Below are positions 17,601 to 24,607 of a stretch of DNA of 64,000 nucleotides, piece by piece (position 1 is the first letter of the stretch; each line of letters begins with the position of its first letter). The position numbers and the translations under genes are program-made. A model generated the notes under the pieces. That model searched no databases. It worked only from the letters and a program-made list of their open reading frames with translations, and was not told where the DNA came from. The DNA is taken from contig JACJYL010000002.1 in NCBI GenBank assembly GCA_020636105.1, positions 682,001 through 746,000 of the forward strand, written 5' to 3'. The DNA comes from Lewinellaceae bacterium. Lineage in GTDB: Bacteria > Bacteroidota > Bacteroidia > Chitinophagales > Saprospiraceae.

Positions 17601-18373
17601 TCCGTCATACAATCGTCATTGGTACATCCCCCCTGGAAGGTATGGTACAAGCCTAAATAATGTCCCATTTCATGGATCTGAACCCCTGAATTGGCATTGG
17701 AAGACCCAAACCAACGTGCCTCCTGAACGATACCATCCACACTGCTTCCGTGAGCCGAAGGCAGGTAGGCATATCCCGCTACGCCACAGCCGCTGGAGCC
17801 GGAGCAAATTTCAGCCACCAGCCAAAAATTTACATAATGCAATGGATCCCAGCGAATTAAATTCTTCAAGTCAAGATCCTCCGAATCCATATCCACGTTC
17901 GTAAGAGGCGAAACAACCCGGTTGATTCCTGTGGTAAAAGTGCCTTCAGGCGTCCGTTTGGCGAGGCAAAACTGGATTTGGGTATTAGCTCCAGTACCCT
18001 GGTCGTAATAATTGATATTGGCAAAAGCCTCGTTAAGATGATCGATGCCATCCAAAACCTGGGCATCCGTAATATTTTCAGGGCCGTTCTCATGGATAAT
18101 ATGGACCACCACGGGAATAATATACGGCGGAGGGCTGGCGAGTTTTTCATTTCCCTGCTCAAGTCTATCCTTATGAATCGCGTCTTCGATTTCCCAATGC
18201 CGCTTTTCCAGTTCCGGGTCTTTTTCAAAAGCCTTTTGCATCATTTCATCCGATGCGCAATAATGTTCGCCGGCCTCATAAGTTTTACTTATATTTTGAG
18301 GGAGCCAGGCTTTCAAAAGGAGAAGGGTAAATATTACGATAACAAAGGGTAAAAGGGTGTTTTTTATTGACAT
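11636..18373 (-). CDS. Giant T9SS-secreted M43 (pappalysin-type) metalloprotease
   Basis: 2245 residues. A hydrophobic signal segment is at 8-22. The peptidase M43 domain (about 85-335) has the zinc motif HEMGHYLGLYH at 234-244. PKD-like domains follow to about 510. Two related WG/propeller-like blocks (about 515-880 and 930-1300) start with TFVKTIGQPG and TFVKTMGTAT. About six copies of a C-x-GD module (VSICAGDTVFIF...GCDSTHTV) and SprB-like repeats follow. A type B T9SS sorting domain ends the protein (VYIPNAFSPNADGINDIF, FRIFDRWGNLVFEG). It should be exported, then released or anchored at the surface, and cleave extracellular protein. The protease domain is close to cytophagalysin-type enzymes. 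Single gene. Confidence 0.93.
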   Translation of the reverse strand: MSIKNTLLPFVIVIFTLLLLKAWLPQNISKTYEAGEHYCASDEMMQKAFEKDPELEKRHWEIEDAIHKDRLEQGNEKLASPPPYIIPVVVHIIHENGPENITDAQVLDGIDHLNEAFANINYYDQGTGANTQIQFCLAKRTPEGTFTTGINRVVSPLTNVDMDSEDLDLKNLIRWDPLHYVNFWLVAEICSGSSGCGVAGYAYLPSAHGSSVDGIVQEARWFGSSNANSGVQIHEMGHYLGLYHTFQGGCTNDDCMTDGDRVCDTPPDNSTVAVPCAGSANSCSTDTNSGFATDQNDMFWDYMDYGNWSCYSAFTQGQTDRMHWFIENVRESLLESEACNDPCSVNLVAGFTPNVNQTVNIGTTINFVNTTSNGSLYDWHLDGVSTAITTDFSYTFNTLGTFVITLYAANADPNCHDEYAISVTVVCPVEAAFSSSNVFPLPGEIVAFTNASVNASGYTWTINGTAQANTDDLTYVFPSNGIYNICLEASNGLCTDTYCQTLFVFEPSGTCEDSTFVKTIGQPGINEEGTVIIPSGDGNFYIGAAYYGQPYLLKMTPGGVMLWQYYIPIGSDNVVNVIITDMIVDSEGMLVVCGFGGGIQTNEGFVFKYDPVLHSLLWMKRLAPASAARSLLEPDAGSAVSDHYLLFAETHYNPAPGNPDDFTYMKLDRNTGSTAIFAPLNYSLGTSQTSAETAIYNNEIYTIGRYTHPVGTNSEKMRFGLTKMDMAGNEIWSKLYHIPISQNARLYSRDFIIENQSIYMAGDGDDNGSSLTDIDPFLVKTDLQGNLQWVRKIQLFGIGKVNVQEMVSTPSSFFITGRTVEAPYVFYVMKTNKDGMVQWAKSYSFSGNDFFQTQPLNQMIVDGQFLYLTAKTTQPGGTDSDILLVKMDLDGNTAGECVSSESLGVEDYYIQQPIATNVDLIEYDSPIEDYPYEGPVFELQSPMDGCGCQQDTLPCETTFVKTMGTATDNETGRIIITEPGGGFIAGATKGDSTLLVLLDGEGVMIWERSFKFTNQGEYLVDLRLDSDNNLIAVGGTDLIANNRECFAFKYDYQNDVLLWSKILDFSNQSTSVFATILELGPGANYIIGGGTAQNSSPGLGCDAFLMEITRDSGNPVWYQNYNLGSCEGLAKVILHANSLYGTGRYNYAGGGTDKMRQAVSQFDLSGNEIWSRLYLVNVQNNARLYSTDMISDNGLIVIGHGDVDGTSATDISMQMFKTDYSGNITWTKNYLIPGVSNQRLIRLLNLPDGYLLLGNFEEGPVTKMFLAKTNKAGEIQWSKKYGGNQNDYGYDVIWNNGLIYLIGKSESYGLGGPEDLFLAKLRLDGSLSGECMAIADLTINENEFVDPYDGLHPLNAYQPLLDFPDNPVQSNITNLEETLECYVPCQALDTCIIFPEAILVGLEGDCQGDSILVTLEVCNAGNGLLPEGTPITFYEGDPTITVAPVIQTGILPQNLETDSCIIFQLTMPTPVFAPVFVVVNDDGSTTTPFDLEGADFPNTEVSECNFLNNIGSFELDYMPPILNLGSDTVMCDNATITMDAGSGFYEYRWFNGSMEQTYTSWEPGTYWVEVTDSCGGIQADTLTITVLPETELHVTQDTMVCPGTVTLTASGFEKYQWFPQAQIDCDTCATVVVNIDSMTIIEVVGENAPGCFSVDTITINVLPPLLTKDTISVCAGDTVFIFSIPETMEGDYSQTFTAVNGCDSTHTVTLMHTIDTLVTDQLVSICQGDSTMIFGNFEYASGQFVQIDTSGSCVLVDRVELEVRDTFATAEAFSICESDTIMLFGQAVFTSGLYSQQYQSALGCDSIHWVELTVLDSVMTSETVTICSNETADVFGTPTSLAGDYFMTFTGTNTCDSTHMIRLEIFPIAETEETIVLCAGDSALVFGNYENIDGDYSQQFAAFNTCDSTHTVHLQVLSPLTVNFDIEPSCQGNNNGNVSAVVSGGQPGYTLQWNNGQTGNTLQNLAPGIYELTITDGNNCMTFAQAEVEATNAAIVTVETADVDCFGDTDGVITVLTSESNLLYSLDSINFQSGNVFENLQAGSYSLYVQNADGCVNTYPVTLIEPFELLVSLPEDMTVHLGDSIQIQPSTNGVGNLVYQWLPWESLSCANCLVPMAGPWVSTLYSLTVTDENGCRATDDIFILVEKAPRVYIPNAFSPNADGINDIFYINAGIEVLEIKSFRIFDRWGNLVFEGKNFNPNDPNYGWDGSFNGRPMNNAVFVFYAEIAFVDGSSQVMKGEVALLR

Positions 18374-18715
18374 GACGAGGTGTTTTCAAAGAGATGAACT
18401 GCTAAAATATAAAAAAACAGACACCTTTGAAAGGGACGCCCCGTTTGAGCAGAAATTATTGCGGGTTTTGAATGGCTGATGGCTGTTTTTGGTTCAAAGC
18501 GTTCAAGTTGTTCAAATTGAAGGCAGGGAAATCGTGCCGCAAGGACCGGTAGGGAATGTTCAGGTTTAACGAAGGGATATCTCTTGCAAGTAGGTACCAG
18601 GGAAATTTCGCGGGTTTAATTTTACCCTAACACTTTCGTGTCGGAACTCCTTGAACTCCTTGAACCCTCCCGACCTAACGGTACGAGATTTCGCTGCGCT
18701 CAATTGGAACCATTC
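18374..18715. other. Intergenic region between ettA and the giant protease
   Basis: No convincing gene. It holds short direct repeats of the type GAACTCCTTGAACTCCTTGA near 18644 and GTTCAAGTTGTTCAAATTG near 18498, resembling dispersed intergenic repeats. Confidence 0.4.
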
Positions 18716-20395
18716 CTACCGATTGATCACATTCTTGAACTTAGGCCGTTTTGGCGGATTATCTCCCCATTTAGCCTTTTTCATTTCTTCATATTGAGTA
18801 TAGTTGCCTTCGAAAAAGATCACTTCGGCTTCATCTTCAAACGATAAAATGTGTGTCGCCAATCTATCGATAAACCACCTGTCGTGGGAAATGACCAGGG
18901 CACAACCGGCGAAATTATCAACAGCATCTTCGAGGGCACGCAGAGTGTTTACGTCAATATCGTTGGTAGGCTCATCCAGCAGCAGTACGTTGCCCCCTTC
19001 TTTGAGGGTCATGGCCAATTGCACGCGGTTGCGTTCTCCTCCTGACAGAATATCCAATTTTTTTTGCTGGTCGCTGCCCCCGAAGTTGAATCGGCTTATA
19101 TAAGCCCGCGCATTGACGGAAATACCGCCAATGTCAAGTATTTCAACCCCCTGAGAAACGATCTCGTACACGGTTTTTTGCTTGTCCTGTAATTGCTCAT
19201 GCGACTGATCGACATAAGCCAACTGAACGGTATGCCCGATCTTTACCGTTCCGGTATCGGGCTTTTCCCGCCCCATGAGTATCTTAAAAAGGGTACTTTT
19301 TCCTACCCCATTCGGGCCGATGATCCCGACAATGGCATTTTTGGGAATGCTAAAGCTTAGATTTTCAAAAAGCATCCGGTCACCAAAAGATTTGGAAATA
19401 TTTTCCACATCGATCACCTGGTCGCCCAGGCGCGGCCCCGGCGGAATGTACAATTCGAGTTTTTGTTCTTTTTCTTTGGCGCCTTCGTCAGCGAGTTTTT
19501 CGTAAGCGCTCAAACGGGCTTTACCTTTTGACTGACGAGCTTTGGGAGACATCCTGATCCAGTCCAATTCCCGCTGCAGCGTTTTGCGCTTTTTGCTTTC
19601 GGTCTTTTCCTCCTGCTCCAGCCTGGTAGCTTTCTGATCCAGCCAGGAAGAATAATTACCTTTCCAGGGAATACCCTCTCCCCTATCGAGTTCGAGAATC
19701 CAGCCCGCCACGTTATCGAGAAAATAACGATCGTGAGTCACAGCGATTACCGTTCCCGGGAAACTCTTCAAATATTGCTCCAGCCAGTCCACGGATTCCA
19801 CATCCAGGTGGTTGGTAGGCTCATCCAGCAAAAGGATATCGGGATTGCTGAGTAACAGCCTGGCCAGGGCGATCCGGCGACGTTCCCCTCCTGAAAGTAC
19901 TTTTACCGGTGCATCATCCGGCGGACAACGCAGAGCCTCCATGGCCGTATTGATCTTATTGTCGATCTCCCAGGCGTTGTGATGATCGAGTTTTTCCATC
20001 AAAACACCTTGTTTATCAATCAATTCCATCATCTCATCATTCTCCAGTGGTTCTCCGAGCCTGAGATTGATGGCTTCGTATTCTGCCATCACCTCCATGA
20101 TTTCCTTTACCCCTTCTTCCACAATCTGACGAGCGGTTTTACTATCGTCCAACTCCGGTTCCTGTTCGAGATACCCGATTTTATAGGTGCCGTCAAAGCT
20201 AATATTGCCCTGGTAATTCTGATCCAGGCCGGCAATGATCTTGAGTAAAGTGGATTTTCCGGAGCCATTCAGACCCAGCACTCCGATCTTGGCACCGTAG
20301 AAAAAACTCAGCCAGATGTTTTTGAGGACTTGTTTATTGGGAGGGTAAACTTTGGATACGCCCTCCATCGAAAAGATGATTTTATAATCAGCCAT
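18716..20395 (-). CDS. ettA: Energy-dependent translational throttle protein EttA
   Basis: 559 residues, typical EttA length. Two ABC ATPase domains in one chain: Walker A GLNGSGKST (about 41) and GPNGVGKST (about 350). The signature LSGGERRRIALARLLL with DEPTNHLDVES is in the first, LSGGERNRVQLAM with DEPTNDIDVN in the second. There are no membrane segments, as in the ABC-F family. The linker between domains is present (residues about 240-320). EttA binds the ribosomal E site and slows the first elongation cycle when ATP is low. ATG at 20395. Its upstream region carries the 113-bp tandem repeats. Confidence 0.95.
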   Translation of the reverse strand: MADYKIIFSMEGVSKVYPPNKQVLKNIWLSFFYGAKIGVLGLNGSGKSTLLKIIAGLDQNYQGNISFDGTYKIGYLEQEPELDDSKTARQIVEEGVKEIMEVMAEYEAINLRLGEPLENDEMMELIDKQGVLMEKLDHHNAWEIDNKINTAMEALRCPPDDAPVKVLSGGERRRIALARLLLSNPDILLLDEPTNHLDVESVDWLEQYLKSFPGTVIAVTHDRYFLDNVAGWILELDRGEGIPWKGNYSSWLDQKATRLEQEEKTESKKRKTLQRELDWIRMSPKARQSKGKARLSAYEKLADEGAKEKEQKLELYIPPGPRLGDQVIDVENISKSFGDRMLFENLSFSIPKNAIVGIIGPNGVGKSTLFKILMGREKPDTGTVKIGHTVQLAYVDQSHEQLQDKQKTVYEIVSQGVEILDIGGISVNARAYISRFNFGGSDQQKKLDILSGGERNRVQLAMTLKEGGNVLLLDEPTNDIDVNTLRALEDAVDNFAGCALVISHDRWFIDRLATHILSFEDEAEVIFFEGNYTQYEEMKKAKWGDNPPKRPKFKNVINR

Positions 20396-20432
20396 TGGTT
20401 GTCGTTATTTTTGTGGCGAATTTACGAGAATT

Positions 20433-20760
20433 CTGGTTACTTGTTGCTTGTTGCTCGTTACTTGTTGCGTTACCGAGGTGACATCTTCGCCGAGCTGGCT
20501 CTAAGTGCTGGCTTAAGGTGTCGTCTCGGGCAAATTACTCGATTGCTGGTTACTTGTTGCTGGTTGCTCGTTACTTGTTGCGTTACCGAGGTGACATCTT
20601 CGCCGAGCTGGCTCTAAGTGCTGGCTTAAGGTGTCATCTCGGGCAAATTACTCGATTGCTGGTTACTTGTTGCTTGTTGCTCGTTACTTGTTGCGTTACC
20701 GAGGTGACATCTTCGCCGGGCTGGCTCAAGGGCTGACATAAGGTGTCCCCTCGGGTAAAC
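20433..20760 (+). repeat. Three tandem 113-bp repeats
   Basis: Units start at 20433, 20546 and 20659, an exact 113-base period; the third is more diverged at its end. Each unit has a TTGTTGC/CTCGTTACTTGTTGC part and a hairpin part. In the hairpin CCGAGGTGACA pairs with TGTCATCTCGG (11 pairs, one wobble). The array fills the gap between the DUF3089 gene and ettA, so it lies in the upstream region of ettA. No coding function: frames across it are open only by chance. Confidence 0.9.
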
Positions 20761-20763
20761 TAA

Positions 20764-21783
20764 TCACTCTCTGCCGAGAAAGGCTTCAACCCTTTGCTCC
20801 GCATTATGCTGTATATTAAAATAATAAAAATTAATATCCGCAGGATGGAAATTCGGGTTCCAATAAAGAAAGCTGCCCCTGAACTTTGGCTTTGTGGCCC
20901 ACAAAACCCCATCATGAACCTGAGCATCGGCGAGATGAGGCAGTATCCTGTTGAAACCATAGAGAACGCCGCCGGCATTGGCAGATTTAGGCATGTACTG
21001 ATCATCTGTTTTCCAACTCAATGGGTTGGTCACAACAATGGAATCACCTACAGGCCATTTTTTAGGCAAATACCCTTGCTTAAAGGTACGCCAGGAAATG
21101 AAACAGCCTGTTTCCGTACTATCCTGACAAGGGGTTATGGAATGAAAATGATCTTGGGTTACCGGCATGCCGAGCAAATAGGCCGCGACCAGTTGACTTT
21201 GCAGGGGTTTACCATCAAAAAATTCAGTCAACAGGGTAATGGCATGGGTGGAACCCTGGCTGTGACCGGCAATGATAATGGGGCGCCCGTTATTATAGTG
21301 TTCCATATAATATTCAAAAGCCTCTTTTACATCTTTGTAAGCAATGGCAAAAGCTTCCAGGGCCGCAGCTTTGTCCCCGGTGGTATAGCCGTAAATATGT
21401 GCCTGGCGGTATCGTGGGGCAAACACCCTGCCCACCTTATTGAACGCACTGGCCTGGTAGAGAATGGTACTCTCGTCAACCGATTTATTCATGGAAGCGT
21501 CATCCAGGGAAGCGTTCCATTTATGATCTCCTTTGAATTTGGTGTAAATGGTAGGGTGCAAAAAAAATACATCAACTGGCAAATCGGACTGATCGCTCAA
21601 TGCCTCCTGGCCGGGTACGCTGTCGGCAGGATCCGTTTTATCGGGATGAGCCGCCCAGTGGTCTAAATTTGAATAATCGGTGGAAGGAACGGGCTGGTTT
21701 TCCGGGTATGTCGGGTAGAGCGTTTTACAGGAGGACATTCCCAGTCCAAGAACAATAATCAGGAAAAAATATGGTTTCTGCAT
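20764..21783 (-). CDS. DUF3089 domain lipoprotein, alpha/beta-hydrolase-like
   Basis: 339 residues. The N terminus ends in a lipobox (LGLGMSSC), so the protein is probably a lipoprotein. DVFFLHPTIY (about 73) and the nucleophile-elbow-like IIAGHSQGSTHA (about 170) are hallmarks of the DUF3089 family, whose fold resembles alpha/beta hydrolases. A hydrolase on an envelope substrate is likely; no substrate is known. The gene lies between an inverted repeat (upstream) and the 113-bp repeat array (downstream). Confidence 0.85.
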   Translation of the reverse strand: MQKPYFFLIIVLGLGMSSCKTLYPTYPENQPVPSTDYSNLDHWAAHPDKTDPADSVPGQEALSDQSDLPVDVFFLHPTIYTKFKGDHKWNASLDDASMNKSVDESTILYQASAFNKVGRVFAPRYRQAHIYGYTTGDKAAALEAFAIAYKDVKEAFEYYMEHYNNGRPIIIAGHSQGSTHAITLLTEFFDGKPLQSQLVAAYLLGMPVTQDHFHSITPCQDSTETGCFISWRTFKQGYLPKKWPVGDSIVVTNPLSWKTDDQYMPKSANAGGVLYGFNRILPHLADAQVHDGVLWATKPKFRGSFLYWNPNFHPADINFYYFNIQHNAEQRVEAFLGRE

Positions 21784-21795
21784 CGGTACAATTAG

Positions 21796-21861
21796 GAATG
21801 AGAAATTATGAATCGCAAAATTAAGCTTTTTAGCTCAATCGTAATTCATAATTTCTCATTC
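21796..21861. repeat. Long perfect inverted repeat between DUF4197 and DUF3089 genes
   Basis: GAATGAGAAATTATGAAT (21796-21813) and ATTCATAATTTCTCATTC (21844-21861) are exact reverse complements (18 bp), extendable by four more pairs with one G-U. The 30-base loop includes a small AGCT-TTTT-AGCT hairpin. Possible terminator for the DUF4197 gene or a dispersed palindrome. Confidence 0.75.
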
Positions 21862-21872
21862 TTAAATTCCGA

Positions 21873-22610
21873 TCAGTCCTGTTTTGCAAAAACTTTTTTC
21901 AAAAGATCGGTTTTACGGTCCCCGACATTGGTACGGATGGAGGCTTCTTTCTTTTCCACCAGGTCGAACAGGCCCACCAATGCTTTCTGGGTCACATGGC
22001 TGTCCAGTTCTGGGTTTGTCTTGGTCACAAATGGAATTTTGTTGTACGCCCCGACGGCTGTACGCCAATATTCCCGCGCATTGACCTCATCCAGGGCCGA
22101 TTGGATCACCGGCATAAATTCATTAAATAAGGATTGATAGGTCGTTTTGTGCAGGTAAGCGGTGGCCGCATTCTTTTCGCCCATCAGGATATTCATGGCA
22201 TCCTTGAAAGTCATTTGTTTGATGGCACTGACGAAGATGGGTTTGGCCTTCTGCACGGCAATTTCAGCGGCCCGGTTCATTTTTTCTTCGAGGGTTTGCT
22301 CCACATTCGACCATCCCGGAACGGCACGCAGTTTTGCGGTGACTTTTTGGGCTTCCTCCGGAAGCAGGATTTTGTAAGCCGTTTTGTAATAACCGTCTTC
22401 AGCGGAGAGAAAATCCACGGCCTCTCCTACCCCTGCATCCAGGGCTTCTTTTAGACCGTTGCCAATTTCTTCCTGGGAAAGGGCACCTCCTCCGGAAAGG
22501 GTTTGCTCCACTTTATTTTTGGCCTTATCCAGAGCACCTTTAAACTGTGCATTGGCCTGAAAAAGAAAAGGCAACATCATCAGGGTAAACATAATTCTTT
22601 TTAACATCAT
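21873..22610 (-). CDS. DUF4197 domain-containing secreted protein
   Basis: About 245 residues. Signal peptide FTLMMLPFLFQANAQ is followed by the DUF4197 body. SQEEIGNGLKEALDAGVGEAV and YKILLPEEAQKV are its recognisable blocks; C-terminal ESH/VTQKALVGLFDLVEKKE also fits. Predicted periplasmic and helical. Function of the family is unknown. An upstream in-frame ATG at 22637 would add nine residues (LIFKNNNTM), but the signal peptide starts best at 22610 or 22607. Confidence 0.85.
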   Translation of the reverse strand: MMLKRIMFTLMMLPFLFQANAQFKGALDKAKNKVEQTLSGGGALSQEEIGNGLKEALDAGVGEAVDFLSAEDGYYKTAYKILLPEEAQKVTAKLRAVPGWSNVEQTLEEKMNRAAEIAVQKAKPIFVSAIKQMTFKDAMNILMGEKNAATAYLHKTTYQSLFNEFMPVIQSALDEVNAREYWRTAVGAYNKIPFVTKTNPELDSHVTQKALVGLFDLVEKKEASIRTNVGDRKTDLLKKVFAKQD

Positions 22611-22637
22611 GGTATTATTATTTTTAAAAATGAGCAT

Positions 22638-22952
22638 CGTGATTCAAAGAAAAGGGATTTTTTGTTTGTTAGCTGGCAGGGAGGCTTGATTTAGGAAAAC
22701 TTTAACGGAGGTAAGGGTTTATTTAACCTTTTCGGAAAAACAGGAATGCGCCTTTGCAAAAATTTGAACAATTTTTACCTGCCCCCCTAATGGCAGAAGC
22801 TGCTGTGAAATAAAAGTCATCCGTCTGGAAAATTCTGAACTTTTTTCAAACCGGATAAGATTTAAGTAATACCTTTGGAAAACTGGACAGGAAAGTTAAT
22901 TAGATTTTTAATCTTTCAAATAACAGCAGGATCAGACCTGAGATGACCGATA
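22638..22952. other. Intergenic region between divergent DUF4197 and lectin genes
   Basis: No gene. Holds one good TAnnTTTG box (22870-22877) facing the lectin gene. Confidence 0.4.
22870..22877 (+). promoter_or_regulatory. TAnnTTTG promoter box for the lectin gene
   Basis: TACCTTTG fits the Bacteroidota -7 consensus exactly; it is 76 bases before the first possible ATG. No strong -33 element is seen. Confidence 0.4.
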
Positions 22953-24521
22953 ATGTTATTTTTTTATAAAACATTGAAAATGAAATATTTACACAAAGAA
23001 TCAACTGACAGCTATTTACTCTTTAATGCTCTGCCTCGCTTAAATCAGATACCATCTAGTATGTATTTTGCTTTAAAAACGATAAGGATTTTGAGTCTAA
23101 TAACCTGTTGTACAACTTATTTAAGTGGGCAAGCTCCATTTTACCTAAATGGAAGTGCCATCGCCTCTAATGATAGTTGTTATCAACTCACTTCCGATGT
23201 AAATTGGCAGGTGGGGTCAATTTGGAATGGAGAAAAAGTAAACCTAAACGAATCCTTTTTAGTAGCAGTTAATTTGTTTTTAGGCTGTAAGGATGAAGAT
23301 GGAGCGGATGGAATAGTATTTGGTTTGCAACCTTTAAACACTTCTATCGGTACAGCCGGAGGCGATATGGGTTTTGGCGATGTGGAACCATCATTAGGAG
23401 TAGAATTTGACAATTTTCAAAATGTAGATTATGGCGACCCTATCTTCGATCACATAGCAATTGTTCGTGATGGCAGAATGCAACACAATATTCCTGGTGG
23501 CACTCTGGCAGGCCCTGTCCAGGCTAATGTTAATAATCCTAATGTTGAGGATTGCGCGTATCATAAAATGGAGGTTGCCTGGGATGCTAACACGCAAACG
23601 TTGTCCGTTTTTTTTGATTGTGAGCTTCGGTTAAGTTACACAGGAGATATTGTAAATGAGATATTTAGTGGAGACCCTTTGGTTTTCTGGGGCTTCACAT
23701 CTGCCACGGGAGGATTAAATAACATTCAGGAAATCTGCTTTTCCTATACTACATTTCTTGATGAATTAGCGGATCAGACGCTGTGTCCCGGATCAGCAAT
23801 TCAATTGGAAGCCATTGGTGGAACATCCTATCAGTGGTCACCTTCTGAGGGTTTATCTGATCCAAATATTGCCAACCCAATCGCCTCCCCTGCGGAAACT
23901 ACATTATATACGGTAGAAATTATGGACGATTGCGGTAACACTTTCTATGATGATGTTTTGATCACTATTGACAATGATCAGTTTGAAGTAGAAATAATAA
24001 ACGCTTCAGGAAACATATCAGAAGTTCCATTAGGTGTCGAATCTACCTTAAGTGCAAATGTGGTTCCTGATGATGGTGGAAACTATACCTACCTGTGGTC
24101 TTCAACTTTGGGGAGTATTTCTTCCAGCCTCTCAGATAGTTCGGTAATCAGTACGCCTGATCAAATAGGGACCGAGACCATTACTGTTCAGGTTACGTCA
24201 GAAAATGGTTGTACTGGAGAAGCCAGTGTTAGCTTTGAAGTGGTAGGAATATTTTATGCAATACCCAATGTCTTCACTCCCAATGGAGACGAATTTAATG
24301 ATGTATTCAAGGTTTACCATGTTGATGCAGGCATTAAGGTTTCCTCTATGAGCGTATATAATCGTTGGGGACAAAAGGTATTTGAAACATCAAACGATAG
24401 TGCCTGGGATGGTACCTATAAGGGCGAACCAGCCCAATCTGATGTTTATATTTATCATGCCGTTTTAGAATTAAACGGAGATTTGATTGAAGAATCAGGA
24501 GAGGTTACCCTCTTGAGATAA
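22953..24521 (+). CDS. T9SS-secreted protein with an L-type (legume-like) lectin domain
   Basis: 522 residues from the first ATG. The best signal peptide (MYFALKTIRILSLITCC) begins at the internal ATG 23061, so the true start may be there or at 22980. The lectin-like domain (about 65-275) shows DGADGIVFGLQP and GVEFDNFQNVDYGDPIFDHI, which are the carbohydrate/Ca-site region of L-type lectins. Ig/PKD-like modules follow (about 275-435). A type B T9SS sorting domain ends the protein (AIPNVFTPNGDEFNDVF, VYNRWGQKVFE). It probably binds surface or extracellular glycans. The gene is A/T-richer than neighbours. Confidence 0.88.
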   Translation: MLFFYKTLKMKYLHKESTDSYLLFNALPRLNQIPSSMYFALKTIRILSLITCCTTYLSGQAPFYLNGSAIASNDSCYQLTSDVNWQVGSIWNGEKVNLNESFLVAVNLFLGCKDEDGADGIVFGLQPLNTSIGTAGGDMGFGDVEPSLGVEFDNFQNVDYGDPIFDHIAIVRDGRMQHNIPGGTLAGPVQANVNNPNVEDCAYHKMEVAWDANTQTLSVFFDCELRLSYTGDIVNEIFSGDPLVFWGFTSATGGLNNIQEICFSYTTFLDELADQTLCPGSAIQLEAIGGTSYQWSPSEGLSDPNIANPIASPAETTLYTVEIMDDCGNTFYDDVLITIDNDQFEVEIINASGNISEVPLGVESTLSANVVPDDGGNYTYLWSSTLGSISSSLSDSSVISTPDQIGTETITVQVTSENGCTGEASVSFEVVGIFYAIPNVFTPNGDEFNDVFKVYHVDAGIKVSSMSVYNRWGQKVFETSNDSAWDGTYKGEPAQSDVYIYHAVLELNGDLIEESGEVTLLR

Positions 24522-24550
24522 TTATAATAGCCCTTCCTAAAAGGAAATAA

Positions 24551-24587
24551 AAACGGGAGAATTGAAACCTCAATCTCCCGTTTTTTT
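24551..24587. terminator. Bidirectional terminator between convergent genes
   Basis: AAACGGGAGA (24551-24560) pairs with TCTCCCGTTT (from 24574), with A-run before and T-run after, between the lectin gene and the molybdopterin oxidoreductase gene. Confidence 0.8.
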
Positions 24588-24607
24588 ATCTGTAGGTATC
24601 TTTAATA

